A DNA stretch of 64,000 nucleotides from Planctomycetota bacterium (GTDB taxonomy: Bacteria > Planctomycetota > Planctomycetia > Planctomycetales > Planctomycetaceae): contig JACTNB010000013.1 of the NCBI GenBank assembly GCA_014584345.1, positions 248,001-312,000 of the forward strand, read 5' to 3'. Position numbers and translations under genes: made by a program. How positions within the stretch are numbered: the first letter of the stretch is position 1; each line of letters starts with the position of its first letter. Shown here piece by piece: positions 31,805 to 45,410 of the stretch. Under the pieces are notes generated by a model. That model ran no database searches, had not been told where the DNA came from, and was given only the letters and a program-made list of their open reading frames with translations.

Positions 31805-32204
31805 GCAGTGCCTGCAATTTGCGGTTGCGGTCCATGTCGTGCTGACGGGCCTGAATTTCGCCGGGCGTACGTGCCTTGCGGTTGAGGGCTTCCTGGAATG
31901 CCTCTTCCAGCCGGGCTGCAGAGCCTGCCGGCATGCTGGCCAGATCGCGGGCATCGTTGGTCAACAGTGTGACGGCGTTTCCCTTGACTTGGGCGAAGCC
32001 TCCATCTACGAAGTAACTCCGCTTGCCGGCGGACGAGGTGACGATCAGTTCTCCAATTCCCAGACGCCCCACCATGGGAGCATGATCGGGCAGGATGCCG
32101 ATTTCGCCATCTTCCAGCGGAAACCGGACCGAGAGCACCTGCTCGTTAAGGAGCGTTGTTTCGGGAGTCACGACGGTCAATTGCAGCATGTTCACATCGA
32201 TCAT
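31791..32204 (-). CDS. atpC: ATP synthase F1 subunit epsilon
   Basis: 137 aa from ATG 32204 (MIDVNMLQLTVVTPET); the ATG at 32189 is also possible. The N-terminal beta-barrel is clear: LSVRFPLEDGEIGILPDHAP, MVGRLGIGELIVT and YFVDGGFAQVKGNAVTLLT. A short helical C-terminal hairpin follows. It is the central-stalk and inhibitory subunit of F1 and the last gene of the atp operon, 96 bp after atpD. It overlaps the XRE gene tail to tail. Confidence 0.92.
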   Translation of the reverse strand: MIDVNMLQLTVVTPETTLLNEQVLSVRFPLEDGEIGILPDHAPMVGRLGIGELIVTSSAGKRSYFVDGGFAQVKGNAVTLLTNDARDLASMPAGSAARLEEAFQEALNRKARTPGEIQARQHDMDRNRKLQALLSQK

Positions 32205-32300
32205 GGGAGTAACCAGCAGTTCATTCGTTGCGTCAGGCTGTTCGTTCAATTACGCCGGGCAGGGGCCGACCGATCAGGACGGCCCAGCCCCGACTTCAGA

Positions 32301-33743
<1,443 letters not shown>

Positions 33744-33815
33744 GTTCACAATCCTTAATCTGCTCTGACGGACTATTGTTTTCGTTGTTTTTAAGGGGAC
33801 GTGGCCGAATGGGAA

Positions 33816-34691
<876 letters not shown>

Positions 34692-34798
34692 GAAATTCGA
34701 CGTTCCGCAGCGAGTATAACCACTGGAATCCGTCACGCGACCCCGCGTGACGGGCAAACCGGCTCCCCGGGCGGGGGGAGCCAAAACCGATTACGAAC

Positions 34799-36953
<2,155 letters not shown>

Positions 36954-37012
36954 TCACTTCACGGCAGGAATTACAATGCCTCAAGACACCATTCAATTAC
37001 TCAAGCTGGGAT

Positions 37013-37684
37013 TCAGTTCTGACCGGCCAGTTCCGCCAAGGACTGGCTGACCAGTCGCGTGCGATCCTCGTCGGTCAACGCGCGGCCCAGCACGTGTTCC
37101 GTTGCCTGGGTGACTTGCGCCGCCATGGTGCCGAACAATTCGTTCAACGCCTGATCCCGGGCGCGATCCACCTCATCCAGGGCACGTCGCTTCGTCGCTT
37201 CTGCTTCCCTTTGGGCAGCAGCCATGATATCGGCCTTGGTATGTTCGGCGTCCCGACGAGCCTCGGCAAGTATTTCTCGTACTTCATCCTGCACGCCATC
37301 GAGTTTGGCGGCACGCTCAGCGAGCAATTGCTCGGACCGGACGCGGGCCACTTCGGCTTCCTCGATATTGCGACGAATGTTTTCCTCGCGGGTATCGAGT
37401 GCGGCAATTACCGGTCCCCAGGCAAACTTGCTGAGTACCGTCAGCAGCAACAGGAACACCACGAGACTGTAGACCGACAGGTCGAACCGCCAGTCCTTGG
37501 CGTTAAACACGGCCGGTTCGGTCGCCGGTTCGCCCACATGGGCATGGCCATGGGAATCATGCCCGGGAGCATGATCTTCGGTCTCATGCGTCACCGCGTG
37601 GGAATCTTCCGCGGCCCGCGTCCCGTTAACAGGCAGCGAGAGCCAGCCCACCAGCACCACAGTCATCAAGGACAGCCATCTCAC
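37013..37684 (-). CDS. atpF: ATP synthase F0 subunit b
   Basis: 223 aa from a GTG start at 37684, chosen because GAGGTGA lies 5-10 bases upstream and no ATG precedes the signal-like sequence. The N-terminus is a secretion-type signal (LSLMTVVLVGWLSLPVNGTR, AA), then a His/Asp-rich segment (HAPGHDSHGHAHVG). The single membrane helix (LSVYSLVVFLLLLTVLSKFA) and the long charged coiled coil of the stator follow. Signal-like and His-rich extensions are unusual compared with E. coli b. Confidence 0.92.
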   Translation of the reverse strand: MRWLSLMTVVLVGWLSLPVNGTRAAEDSHAVTHETEDHAPGHDSHGHAHVGEPATEPAVFNAKDWRFDLSVYSLVVFLLLLTVLSKFAWGPVIAALDTREENIRRNIEEAEVARVRSEQLLAERAAKLDGVQDEVREILAEARRDAEHTKADIMAAAQREAEATKRRALDEVDRARDQALNELFGTMAAQVTQATEHVLGRALTDEDRTRLVSQSLAELAGQN

Positions 37685-37750
37685 AAAATCACCTCGTCGA
37701 TGAAATGCTTCGCCACGCGCGAACAAACAACGGAACAAATAACCCGAAAA

Positions 37751-38026
37751 CTACTTACCCACGAACAGCGCGGCGAATCCCAAACCTTCGATCAGAGCGG
37801 CAGCAATGATCATCGCGGTTTGAATCTTGGCGGCATATTCCGGTTGGCGAGCCATGCTTTCCACGGCCGAGCCACCAATGCGACCAATCCCCAGGCCTGC
37901 CCCCAGTACGATCAGACCGGCACCAACCTGCGGCAGCGAAACCGCTCCGCCGTCCTGGGCCATTACCGGAGTTGCCATAATCATGACACCACACACCATC
38001 ATCGCAGTCCGAACAGCTTTTAACAC
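37751..38026 (-). CDS. atpE: ATP synthase F0 subunit c
   Basis: 91 aa from a GTG start at 38026 (LKAVRTAMMVCGVMIMATPV), chosen because AGGAG stands 7 bases upstream. A signal-peptide-like first helix ends near VMAQDGG. It is followed by the two-helix hairpin: GLIVLGAGLGIGRIGGSAVE with the GxGxGxG motif, and AAALIEGLGFAALFVGK with the proton/ion-binding glutamate. ESMARQPE is the polar loop. The Glu environment lacks an obvious Na+ ligand set, so proton coupling is the default inference. Confidence 0.93.
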   Translation of the reverse strand: MLKAVRTAMMVCGVMIMATPVMAQDGGAVSLPQVGAGLIVLGAGLGIGRIGGSAVESMARQPEYAAKIQTAMIIAAALIEGLGFAALFVGK

Positions 38027-38100
38027 AGCCGTCTCCTCAATCACCTAGAATCTCACGGAAAGAATTTTACGCCTCAACTCCAGACTCTGTTGCCGATTTC

Positions 38101-39021
38101 TCAGTGCTCGTGCACCGACATCCCGATGAACAGGGCCGACAGCATCGTAAACACATACGCCTGAATAAATGCAACCAGTATCTCCAACACGCTGAGAGCG
38201 GTTGCACCCAAGACTCCAAAAAACGCACCCGTGGCCCAGTAACCGGTCCCGGCCACCGCAACCACGGCCCCCAGAATACCTGCCAGCACCATGTGACCTG
38301 CCACCATGTTCCCAAACAGTCGAATGGCCAATACGCAGTGCTTAATCAGCATTCCCAGGATTTCGATTAGAAAAATCAGCAGCTTCAATGGCGCCAACAC
38401 GACCGGAAGATCGATATGGGGCATGAAATTCATCAGGTAGCCACCCGGGCCAAAATGCTTAATCCCGAAGATCAGGCCGATTCCGAAGGTGCAGAGCGCC
38501 AGCGAAGCCGTCACCTCGATGGCACTGGTCACGGTCCCCACGCCGGGCACCATCCCAATCAGATTGCTGGCCAGAATAAAGAAGAAGGCCGTCAATAGAT
38601 AGGGGATGAATTTATCCGCATCATGCCCGATCGCCGGGCGGGCCACTTCATCGCGAAGGTACACCACGAAGGCTTCCATCAGATTTTCGCGACGCCCCGT
38701 GGGGATCACGCTCTGACGGCGGCGGCGACCCAGCCAGAGAAAAGCCGCTGCCACCAGGACCGCGACGAGCAATTCCGTCACCATGAAGCGGGATATTCCA
38801 AATCCGGATTCCACTTCGTACAAATTTTTCAGTTTGCCGAATGGCTGGGGAATCAGAATTTTTCCGGAAAGTTCCTCGCTGAATTCTTCCAGGGATGTAT
38901 GAGGATGGGCCTCGCGCAGGAAGTTCGGCACTTCGTCCAGCGACTGATACTCACGGCGCCACATGAACTTGGGCACTTCGTAGTAATAGCTGTCTTTCAC
39001 ATGCAGAACGGGACTGGCCAT
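38101..39021 (-). CDS. atpB: ATP synthase F0 subunit a
   Basis: 306 aa. It has an N-terminal extension of about 75 residues (FLREAHPHTSLEEFSEELSG), then the membrane domain with FIPYLLTAFFFILASNLIGM and the essential arginine in LAIRLFGNMVAGHMVLAG. The C-terminal helix is EILVAFIQAYVFTMLSALFI. It forms the stator half-channels for ion passage. First firmly assigned gene of the F0 part, after an AtpI-like gene. Confidence 0.95.
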   Translation of the reverse strand: MASPVLHVKDSYYYEVPKFMWRREYQSLDEVPNFLREAHPHTSLEEFSEELSGKILIPQPFGKLKNLYEVESGFGISRFMVTELLVAVLVAAAFLWLGRRRRQSVIPTGRRENLMEAFVVYLRDEVARPAIGHDADKFIPYLLTAFFFILASNLIGMVPGVGTVTSAIEVTASLALCTFGIGLIFGIKHFGPGGYLMNFMPHIDLPVVLAPLKLLIFLIEILGMLIKHCVLAIRLFGNMVAGHMVLAGILGAVVAVAGTGYWATGAFFGVLGATALSVLEILVAFIQAYVFTMLSALFIGMSVHEH

Positions 39022-39068
39022 AACCGGAATTTTCTCTCAGCACGGATATTTTCTTCGGGAACCCGCCT

Positions 39069-39470
39069 TTAACGGGACGGCTTTTGCCGCCCGCGTTCGC
39101 GCCGTTCCCATCGCTGAATCAAACAGACAGACAATATAGTTTCGGCTGCCAGCGTCAACAGATAACAGCCCACAAAAGCGGGAAAAATCTGATGCCTCAC
39201 CAGATCTGGCCGCCAGGCCGTCAATATGACCGCCGACAACATCGGTCCCAGGGTCCGTAACAGGATCGACCCCAGGCTCCCCGCAAACTCGGATTGGCGA
39301 CGGAACATCAGTTCCTGTGCCAGCAGGGCCAGCACGCCAAACGCCAGACAAATACTGGCTGCCCAGACGAAGGCCGGCAGACTCTCTCTGCCCTGGTTGG
39401 CATCCCAGACCAATCCGGCAATCCCGAAGCAGGGAGCCAACACCAGCACCAGTAACCCGATTTCACGCAT
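39069..39470 (-). CDS. AtpI-position membrane protein
   Basis: 133 aa from ATG 39470 (MREIGLLVLVLAPCFGIAGL); a TTG upstream at 39527 would add 19 basic residues. Four hydrophobic helices are visible (LVLVLAPCFGIAGLVW, ASICLAFGVLALLAQ, ILLRTLGPMLSAVILTAW, FVGCYLLTLAAETILSVCL). It occupies the place of atpI or a related accessory gene immediately before atpB, and may help c-ring assembly. Sequence similarity to AtpI is not obvious, so the call rests on position and topology. Confidence 0.6.
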   Translation of the reverse strand: MREIGLLVLVLAPCFGIAGLVWDANQGRESLPAFVWAASICLAFGVLALLAQELMFRRQSEFAGSLGSILLRTLGPMLSAVILTAWRPDLVRHQIFPAFVGCYLLTLAAETILSVCLIQRWERRERGRQKPSR

Positions 39471-39773
39471 CGTACTCTGAACCTGATCAGGGACGCGGCG
39501 TGCACGAACCCGATCGACCTTTCCCAATCACCTCGGCGACAGAACTTGCCGTCTCCGCAGTTTCGAGCCCGCATTGTAGGGGAAAGTTTCAGAAATTCTC
39601 TTGTGCCCGTGCGTCAAGTTGTCGCACGATTTCCTCCGATCGCAGCCTCCCCTGGCCCTGCGCCCAATGTCTTTACGCGATTGCATTTCCGATGGATTCC
39701 GTTACAAACAACGTGTCGCTTCGGGGAGAATGTGCGGCAATTCGCGTGGTTTTTTCCCAGGGAGGAGTGCCTG

Positions 39774-40736
39774 TTGTCCTTACGCCGTTATGTGATTGGC
39801 CTGGATGAAGCCGGTTATGGGCCGAATATCGGCCCGCTGGTTATAGCGGCTACGGTCTGGTCGCTGCCCGCGTCGCTCCACACGGAAGATCTCTGGATGC
39901 TGCTGGAGGATGTTCTGACCAACAGCCCGGAACGGGGCGATGCCCGGCTGCATGTGGGGGATTCGAAGCAGGTTTATCGCAGTGGAGCGGGTTTGGGGTC
40001 GCTGGAACGCTCGGTTCTCGGTTTCTCACCGGCCCCCGAAACGTCCCCCGAGGCTTTCGAAACATGGAGTCAACTCCTGATTCGGCTGCAGGGCCATCTG
40101 CCGGAAACCTTTGCCCGCCAGCCCTGGTATCAGGGGGAGGAACTCCAGTTGCCTCGCGCCGCGAAGGCCGAGGTCGTGCGGCAGCATCGGCACTTGCTCC
40201 AGCAGGCCTTGTTGCGTGCGGATATTCGCCTGGAAACCATGGCGGTCGAAGTGGTGTGTCCCGAGCGGTTTAATCGCGAAGTTTCCAGCAGGGGAAACAA
40301 GGGTGCGTTATTGAGTCATGCCACCTTTGGATTGTTGCGTCGTGTCTGGCCCCGGGACTGCGAGAGCGTGGAAGTGCTGGCAGACAAGCATGGTGGCCGC
40401 AATCGATACGACGATTTTTTGCTGGAATACTTTCCGGACGACTTCTACCTGCGAGAGAAGGAGAGCCTGGAAGAGAGTCGCTATCGGCGGGGGAAGATCT
40501 CGTTTGCCTTTGCGATGCAGAGTGAACGTCATTTGCCGGTGGCGCTTGCCTCGATGATCGCAAAATATCTGCGAGAACTCTGCTTGGAACTGTTTAATGC
40601 ATACTGGTCTGCACGTAAACCGGGCTTGCGCGAGACCAAGGGGTATCCGCAGGATGCCGTCCGCTTTCGTCACGATATTTCCGACCTGCTGGCGGAGTCT
40701 CCGGAACTGCTGGCGGTCCTGTGGCGGGATCGCTGA
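39774..40736 (+). CDS. Ribonuclease HII-like protein, long planctomycete form
   Basis: 320 aa from a TTG start at 39774, selected because GGAGGAG lies 7 bases upstream. Any earlier start adds a low-complexity segment unlike the family. The RNase HII core is visible: YVIGLDEAGYGPNIGPLVIA (catalytic Asp-Glu), VGDSKQVYRSG, VEVLADKHGGRNRY (third acidic residue) and ALASMIAKYLREL, then ETKGYPQDAV. Canonical RnhB is about 200 aa; this one has roughly 100 extra residues in the middle. It may remove ribonucleotides from DNA, but the long form is distinct enough that I withhold rnhB. Confidence 0.72.
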   Translation: MSLRRYVIGLDEAGYGPNIGPLVIAATVWSLPASLHTEDLWMLLEDVLTNSPERGDARLHVGDSKQVYRSGAGLGSLERSVLGFSPAPETSPEAFETWSQLLIRLQGHLPETFARQPWYQGEELQLPRAAKAEVVRQHRHLLQQALLRADIRLETMAVEVVCPERFNREVSSRGNKGALLSHATFGLLRRVWPRDCESVEVLADKHGGRNRYDDFLLEYFPDDFYLREKESLEESRYRRGKISFAFAMQSERHLPVALASMIAKYLRELCLELFNAYWSARKPGLRETKGYPQDAVRFRHDISDLLAESPELLAVLWRDR

Positions 40737-40935
40737 TCGCCAAGGTGTAGGCAGGTACTCACATCGAAAGAACTGTACGTAGGGCAATCGTTGTGGATAT
40801 TCCGCGCTGGCCACACAACCTTCTTGAGGTTGGGCCCCGACCGGCATAGGATGGAAATAGCAAACAAGAGATGTCAGTCGAGTGGGCTGGCCGTTGCGGG
40901 CCATGTCGTTTACTCTGGTCTAAGGAGAACCGACC

Positions 40936-41427
40936 ATGAGGACCTCGAACCTAGTTGCATTGCTGTTATCGAGTAGCCTGGTGGCAGGCTGCGAGACCTC
41001 GGTCCCGGAATTGGAGGTACCCGAGGAAATTCCTTATGAAGACGTGCAGGAACCGACACCTGACGAGATGCAGGAACCGACGATTGATGAACTGAAAGAG
41101 CAAGCTGCGGAGACTACAGAATCCGCAGTGGAATTCGCAAAAGCCAAGAAGCTTGAATTCGAGCACAAATTGGACGGGCTGGTCGAACAATTGGATGAAC
41201 GGCTTGCCGGTTTGCGACAAAAAATCCAGGAAGCTGGCAGCGAAGCAGAGTCTCAATGGAAGGAAACTCTGGCGAATCTGCAACAACTTCGTGACGAGTT
41301 GCAGGTACGTTTTACCGCTCTGAAATCCCAGGGACATGAAGCTTGGGAAGACATGGGCAAGGAAGTTGAAACTTCCGCCGCGGAACTGCGAAAATCGGTG
41401 GAAGAAGCCTTTTCTCAATTCAAGTAA
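40936..41427 (+). CDS. Coiled-coil lipoprotein
   Basis: 163 aa. The lipoprotein signal ends LVAGC (Cys19). An acidic proline-rich linker with a near-repeated EPTPDEMQEPTIDELKEQ precedes a long charged helix (residues 65-163), likely a coiled coil. AAGGAG stands about 9 bases before the ATG. Together with the next gene it looks like a two-gene unit of helical envelope-stress-type proteins (the next resembles sll1863-type). No enzymatic motif. Confidence 0.75.
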   Translation: MRTSNLVALLLSSSLVAGCETSVPELEVPEEIPYEDVQEPTPDEMQEPTIDELKEQAAETTESAVEFAKAKKLEFEHKLDGLVEQLDERLAGLRQKIQEAGSEAESQWKETLANLQQLRDELQVRFTALKSQGHEAWEDMGKEVETSAAELRKSVEEAFSQFK

Positions 41428-41493
41428 TTCCGACACGGGGGGCCCGAGCCTCTCGTATTCCCAGTTCTATGGCATCGAAATGAGGGACCACTG

Positions 41494-41781
41494 ATGTTGG
41501 ATCGCGACGCTTACGTCAAGAAGATTCAGGCCAAGCTCGATGAGTGGAACGCGGACATCGACGCGCTTGAGGCGCGCGTACAGACTGCCCAGGCCGATGT
41601 CCACCTAGTCTTGAACCGGCGATTGGATGCCTTGCGAGCCCAACGCGATGACGTGGCCGCAAAATTACAGGCACTCCGGAATGCCAGCGGTGAAGCCTGG
41701 CAGGATTTGACAGCGGGCATGGAACTGGCCTGGGAATCGCTGAGCGAAGCCCTCCAAAGTGCGTGGTCCCATTTTCGATGA
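41494..41781 (+). CDS. Small coiled-coil protein (sll1863-like)
   Basis: 95 aa, almost entirely alpha-helical: YVKKIQAKLDEWNADIDALE, ARVQTAQADVHLVLNRRLDA, then LRNASGEAWQDLTAGMELAW and ESLSEALQSAWSHF. This matches the sll1863-type stress-response helical proteins (from memory). It has no signal peptide. It lies 66 bp downstream of the coiled-coil lipoprotein and probably shares its transcript. Confidence 0.7.
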   Translation: MLDRDAYVKKIQAKLDEWNADIDALEARVQTAQADVHLVLNRRLDALRAQRDDVAAKLQALRNASGEAWQDLTAGMELAWESLSEALQSAWSHFR

Positions 41782-42463
41782 ACACGCAGGCATTTCCTTG
41801 CCCGGCGGATCGGCGTGAACCTTGCCCGGCAGGCGGCCCGAACAGGCAAGCTGCCGGAAGGGAAACTCGATTTCGCGGGTGAGGGCAGGTGCTTGTAAGA
41901 ATGACAAACCCAAGGGCTGCGGGGACGGGGGGAATTTCGAGGAACTTGGTGTAGCGCACGCTGTCCTGCTTGCTACAGTAAAATCCTTGAAACGGGCCCT
42001 GTCCGCCGGGAAGCGGTAGACGCGAGCGGAATGCCCGCGAAGACGTTCCGGGACACAACCTCTTTTCCCGCAAGGCATTTCCAGAATTGATGTTGTGTCA
42101 AGGAGTGTTCCTTGAAAAACCGCCCGCCTGGCCCGCTTCCTGACGGGCGCGGCTAGATTTCGGCATTTTCGAGACAAAATTGACCGCATTGGTAACTGTG
42201 TGAGAAATCTGGGTTGGACCTGCGTAGGTGGTGGGCTTGCGTCAGCCAGGAGGGGGGAGTCCACGAGTCGGCGGAATGACCTGTTCAGAGGCCAGCTTGG
42301 GAGATAAATTACGCTCCCTCCCAAGTCTCTATTTCCTCTCCGTTCTTGCGGATTCCTGCTTGTGTCCTGCCTCTGGCCTTTCAAAAATGGCTTTCGCGCG
42401 CGGTCCGTGGCTTCACGGCGAGGGATAAGCTTGCGCCATGGTGGCAAGGCCTGTCATGCGATC
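41782..42463. other. Intergenic region with one REP-like copy
   Basis: About 680 bp. Open frames on the minus strand here are long but repetitive-looking, and they cross the REP-like repeat at 42129. I do not accept them as genes. No clear promoter for the following HEAT-repeat gene was identified. Confidence 0.5.
42129..42156 (-). repeat. REP-like palindrome, copy 4
   Basis: TGGCCCGCTTCCTGACGGGC followed by GCGGCTAG, the reverse orientation of copy 1 and copy 2. No partner copy is seen nearby. Confidence 0.8.
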
Positions 42464-45406
42464 ATGCGCGGGGTTCTGTTGGTACTCTTGCCGGGGTTGT
42501 GTGTCGGGTGTCTGTCTCTGTCGCAGGGGAGTTGGCCGACGCTGCCATTCAGCGATACCGCAGTCAGTCATTCCCAGGACAGCAACCCCGAGGCTGGCGA
42601 TACGCAGGGAAGTAACACCGAGGACAAAGGTCCGAGGTCTGTCGAAAAGGGCGCTGCACACGAAGCAGCGTACAGTTCCCGCCCTGAAGATCCCTGGGCA
42701 GAATCCCTGCTGGTGGATCAATGGCAAGTGGGTGAACTCTGGCCGATGCCCTTGGAAGGTCCGCAAGCGGTTTTGCAACTTCGTAGTCAACCCCGCCCGC
42801 TTTGGCAGCATCGGGGGTTTTCCATCTCGGAGGTTTCCGCTTCCGGGTCAGAGGACCGTACCTCGGAAAACGCCGCGCGTGCAGACCATCACCCGGCGGA
42901 CGAAACCACTGTGGACGAGAGTTCCCTAGCCGGGCCCGGGGCACTTTCCTCTGTCGAGAATACTGCCTCTCGGTCCGACAAACTGGAGCGTTTGCAGCGA
43001 GTGGCTACCCGGGACGATCTGGCCGGCTGGAATGCCACCATTTTGCTGGGGCAGCGGAGTTCCGTCCCGATTTCACCCGAACAGCTGCTGCGACTTCGGG
43101 AACTGGTGCTGGATCCCCCTCGTTACCGGGCGCGCGATGGCCGCAGGGCCCGGCCGTCTGTTTCCGAGGAACTCTCCCCGTCGGAATCGACTGCCGAAAC
43201 GGCGCGTGCGAGGAGTTGGCTCCCCTTTCGCCGGGGGGCTGGAAAACCAGATCTGCCGCAATCAGCGAATCCCCTGCCTTCCGATGCGGATCCGAGTAAG
43301 GACGCCGGCGAGATCCTCGCGTTGAGCGACAAACTCCGGGCCGCAGCGGCGGAGGCTTGGTGTTATCAGCTCTCGCTGCTGCCGGGTGATGCGGAAGTGT
43401 TGTATGAATCCGCGGGCCGTGGCTTGCTGGAAGGCGCGCTGCCGGAGCAGATCCGTTGGGAGTTGCAGCGTGGGATCGCGCGGCGCATACCCCCAAGGCT
43501 CATACCGGGACTCGAAGAGTTGTTCGCAGCGGGACCAACCGGCCAGGTGAATACACCCGGTGTACTGGTGGGGCTGGATGCCTGTATCACCTTTGCCCTG
43601 TATCAGCCCGAAACCACACGGAGGAGGGACGAGCAGGAGTCGGAATTGATCGCGCTGGACGAATCGGGTCTCGATCCGCTGGCCCTCTGGCCGGTTTCGC
43701 TGTGGCAATATCGCTGGAATGAGACGCCGGATGTTGTGAAGCGATTTGGCCTGTGGCTGGGTCTGGTGCAGCATCCCCTGGCGGAAAGTTATCTGCGTCG
43801 CACGCTGCAACATATCGAACCGGGCGTGCAATGGGCCGCCCTGCGCAGTCTTGGTCTGCTGGAATCACCAGCCCTTCGCGAGGAATTGCGAAACCTGGCG
43901 CGCGAGAAGGAGGGGACGCCGCGCGCGGTGGCCCTGCTGGCCAGTTGGTCTGGCGAAGACGAAGTAGTGCACGCCTATCGCGCGGATACCAGTAGTGTTG
44001 TGCGCATGGCGGTGGCGCGTTTTGCGGGAGAGAGACGGAACGAACGGGCGACGCAGGTGCTGATCGAACTGGTTGGCGATCAAGATCCCCAAGTGCAACT
44101 GGCCGCGGTGCGCGCGGTTGAGAGTTGGCACGATGCGGCAGCTTTTCCGGTGCTGGCGAACGCTTTTCTAACGTCGGCCCCCCCCACGCGGACGCAGGCA
44201 CGCCGCTCCCTGGAACACCGCTTTGGCCTCGTGATTGCCTCGCTGGACGATTCCCTGGTCGAACGGCGACGGGTGGTGGAGTTGATCGCGGAGCGATTTC
44301 AACTTTCCCTGTTGACAATTCCGCCCGACGAGCGAGCGGCGACAAATGAAAATCGTCCGGCCGAGACACGCGGAGCGAAAGCTGTTACTCCAGAAGAAAC
44401 GCAGCGACTGGCGGAACTCATGCGGCAGGCTAGCGAGGCAAACATTCCCGGGGAAGAGCGGAAACGCCTCGGCCAGGAAATAAGGCAATTGCTGGAGCAG
44501 TCACCCGCGCTGCTGGAGCAAGATCTGCAGTCGCGTGCCGGAGAGGAATTGAACCAACGGGTGCAACTTTATGCTGATCTGGAAGTGGAACTCTGCCGGA
44601 TCGTGCGACAATTGAATGGTCAGGACGTTTCCAGGCGGCGCCAGGCGGCGCGACAGTTGGCGGATCTGGCCATTCAACGGCCCCTGCCCGAGTGGATCCT
44701 GCGGTGCGTCGCGGAACACCTCCCCCGGGAGCAGGACGTGCATGTATGCCGCGGGTTGATGCAGTCGATCTCCGCCAATACCTCGCCTGCTGCAAGGCAT
44801 GTCGCCGAAAGGGCGCTGTTGCATGCCTGGCCCGATGTGCGCATATTGGGGTGTCAATATATCGAGCAACAGGGCTTGCCTCAACTGGCCCCGTTCCTGT
44901 TGCCGCTGCTACAGGAACGCAATCCGTCAATTCAACAGGCGGCCATTCGTGCCGCCGGTGCCTGCCGCAATCCACTCGTGCTCGATGGATTTCCCCAGAC
45001 CACCAGTCGACCGGGTGAAATTCCCGGGGGAACGACCGGGCTGCGGCAATTGCTGGGTACGGTCTCGCCAGCTTTGGAATGGGAGGTTATATCCAGCATG
45101 GCGAAACTGGGCGACGCGCAGGGACTGTCGGAACTGCGAAAACGCTGCCACTCGGAAAGTCCCGACACGCGGGCGCGGGCCATCGCGCTGGTGGGTGAAC
45201 TGGGGGACGACCGGGCCATCCATTTACTCATCCGGCTCGGTTGGACCGAACCCCACACGGGAGCCCGCTCGGCCTTGCTGCAGAGCCTGGAACAACTCGT
45301 GCCAGTCGCACAGCGCCCGGATTTGACCCAGGCATTCACTTACGAGGCAAAACTTGAACGCTGGTCCGCATGGGCCGAGGAGCGCAGGCCGCCGCGAGAA
45401 GGCTGA
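42464..45406 (+). CDS. HEAT-repeat lipoprotein
   Basis: 980 aa from ATG 42464 (MRGVLLVLLPGLCVGC), which places a proper lipobox (LCVGC) at the N-terminus. An acidic disordered linker of about 250 residues precedes an alpha-helical repeat domain with HEAT/PBS-lyase-type units: YLRRTLQHIEPGVQWAALRS, RATQVLIELVGDQDPQVQLA and SPDTRARAIALVGELGDDRA. Probably a surface or periplasmic scaffold. No catalytic motif. It ends 4 bp before the stop of the convergent symporter gene. Confidence 0.8.
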   Translation: MRGVLLVLLPGLCVGCLSLSQGSWPTLPFSDTAVSHSQDSNPEAGDTQGSNTEDKGPRSVEKGAAHEAAYSSRPEDPWAESLLVDQWQVGELWPMPLEGPQAVLQLRSQPRPLWQHRGFSISEVSASGSEDRTSENAARADHHPADETTVDESSLAGPGALSSVENTASRSDKLERLQRVATRDDLAGWNATILLGQRSSVPISPEQLLRLRELVLDPPRYRARDGRRARPSVSEELSPSESTAETARARSWLPFRRGAGKPDLPQSANPLPSDADPSKDAGEILALSDKLRAAAAEAWCYQLSLLPGDAEVLYESAGRGLLEGALPEQIRWELQRGIARRIPPRLIPGLEELFAAGPTGQVNTPGVLVGLDACITFALYQPETTRRRDEQESELIALDESGLDPLALWPVSLWQYRWNETPDVVKRFGLWLGLVQHPLAESYLRRTLQHIEPGVQWAALRSLGLLESPALREELRNLAREKEGTPRAVALLASWSGEDEVVHAYRADTSSVVRMAVARFAGERRNERATQVLIELVGDQDPQVQLAAVRAVESWHDAAAFPVLANAFLTSAPPTRTQARRSLEHRFGLVIASLDDSLVERRRVVELIAERFQLSLLTIPPDERAATNENRPAETRGAKAVTPEETQRLAELMRQASEANIPGEERKRLGQEIRQLLEQSPALLEQDLQSRAGEELNQRVQLYADLEVELCRIVRQLNGQDVSRRRQAARQLADLAIQRPLPEWILRCVAEHLPREQDVHVCRGLMQSISANTSPAARHVAERALLHAWPDVRILGCQYIEQQGLPQLAPFLLPLLQERNPSIQQAAIRAAGACRNPLVLDGFPQTTSRPGEIPGGTTGLRQLLGTVSPALEWEVISSMAKLGDAQGLSELRKRCHSESPDTRARAIALVGELGDDRAIHLLIRLGWTEPHTGARSALLQSLEQLVPVAQRPDLTQAFTYEAKLERWSAWAEERRPPREG

Positions 45407-45410
45407 CCCT

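Noticed and set aside
41665..42447. A 260-codon minus-strand frame between the coiled-coil gene and the HEAT-repeat gene
   Set aside because: It crosses the REP-like repeat and the 3' part of the coiled-coil gene, shows no domain, and its composition is Arg/Pro/Ser-rich as expected from antisense GC-rich DNA.
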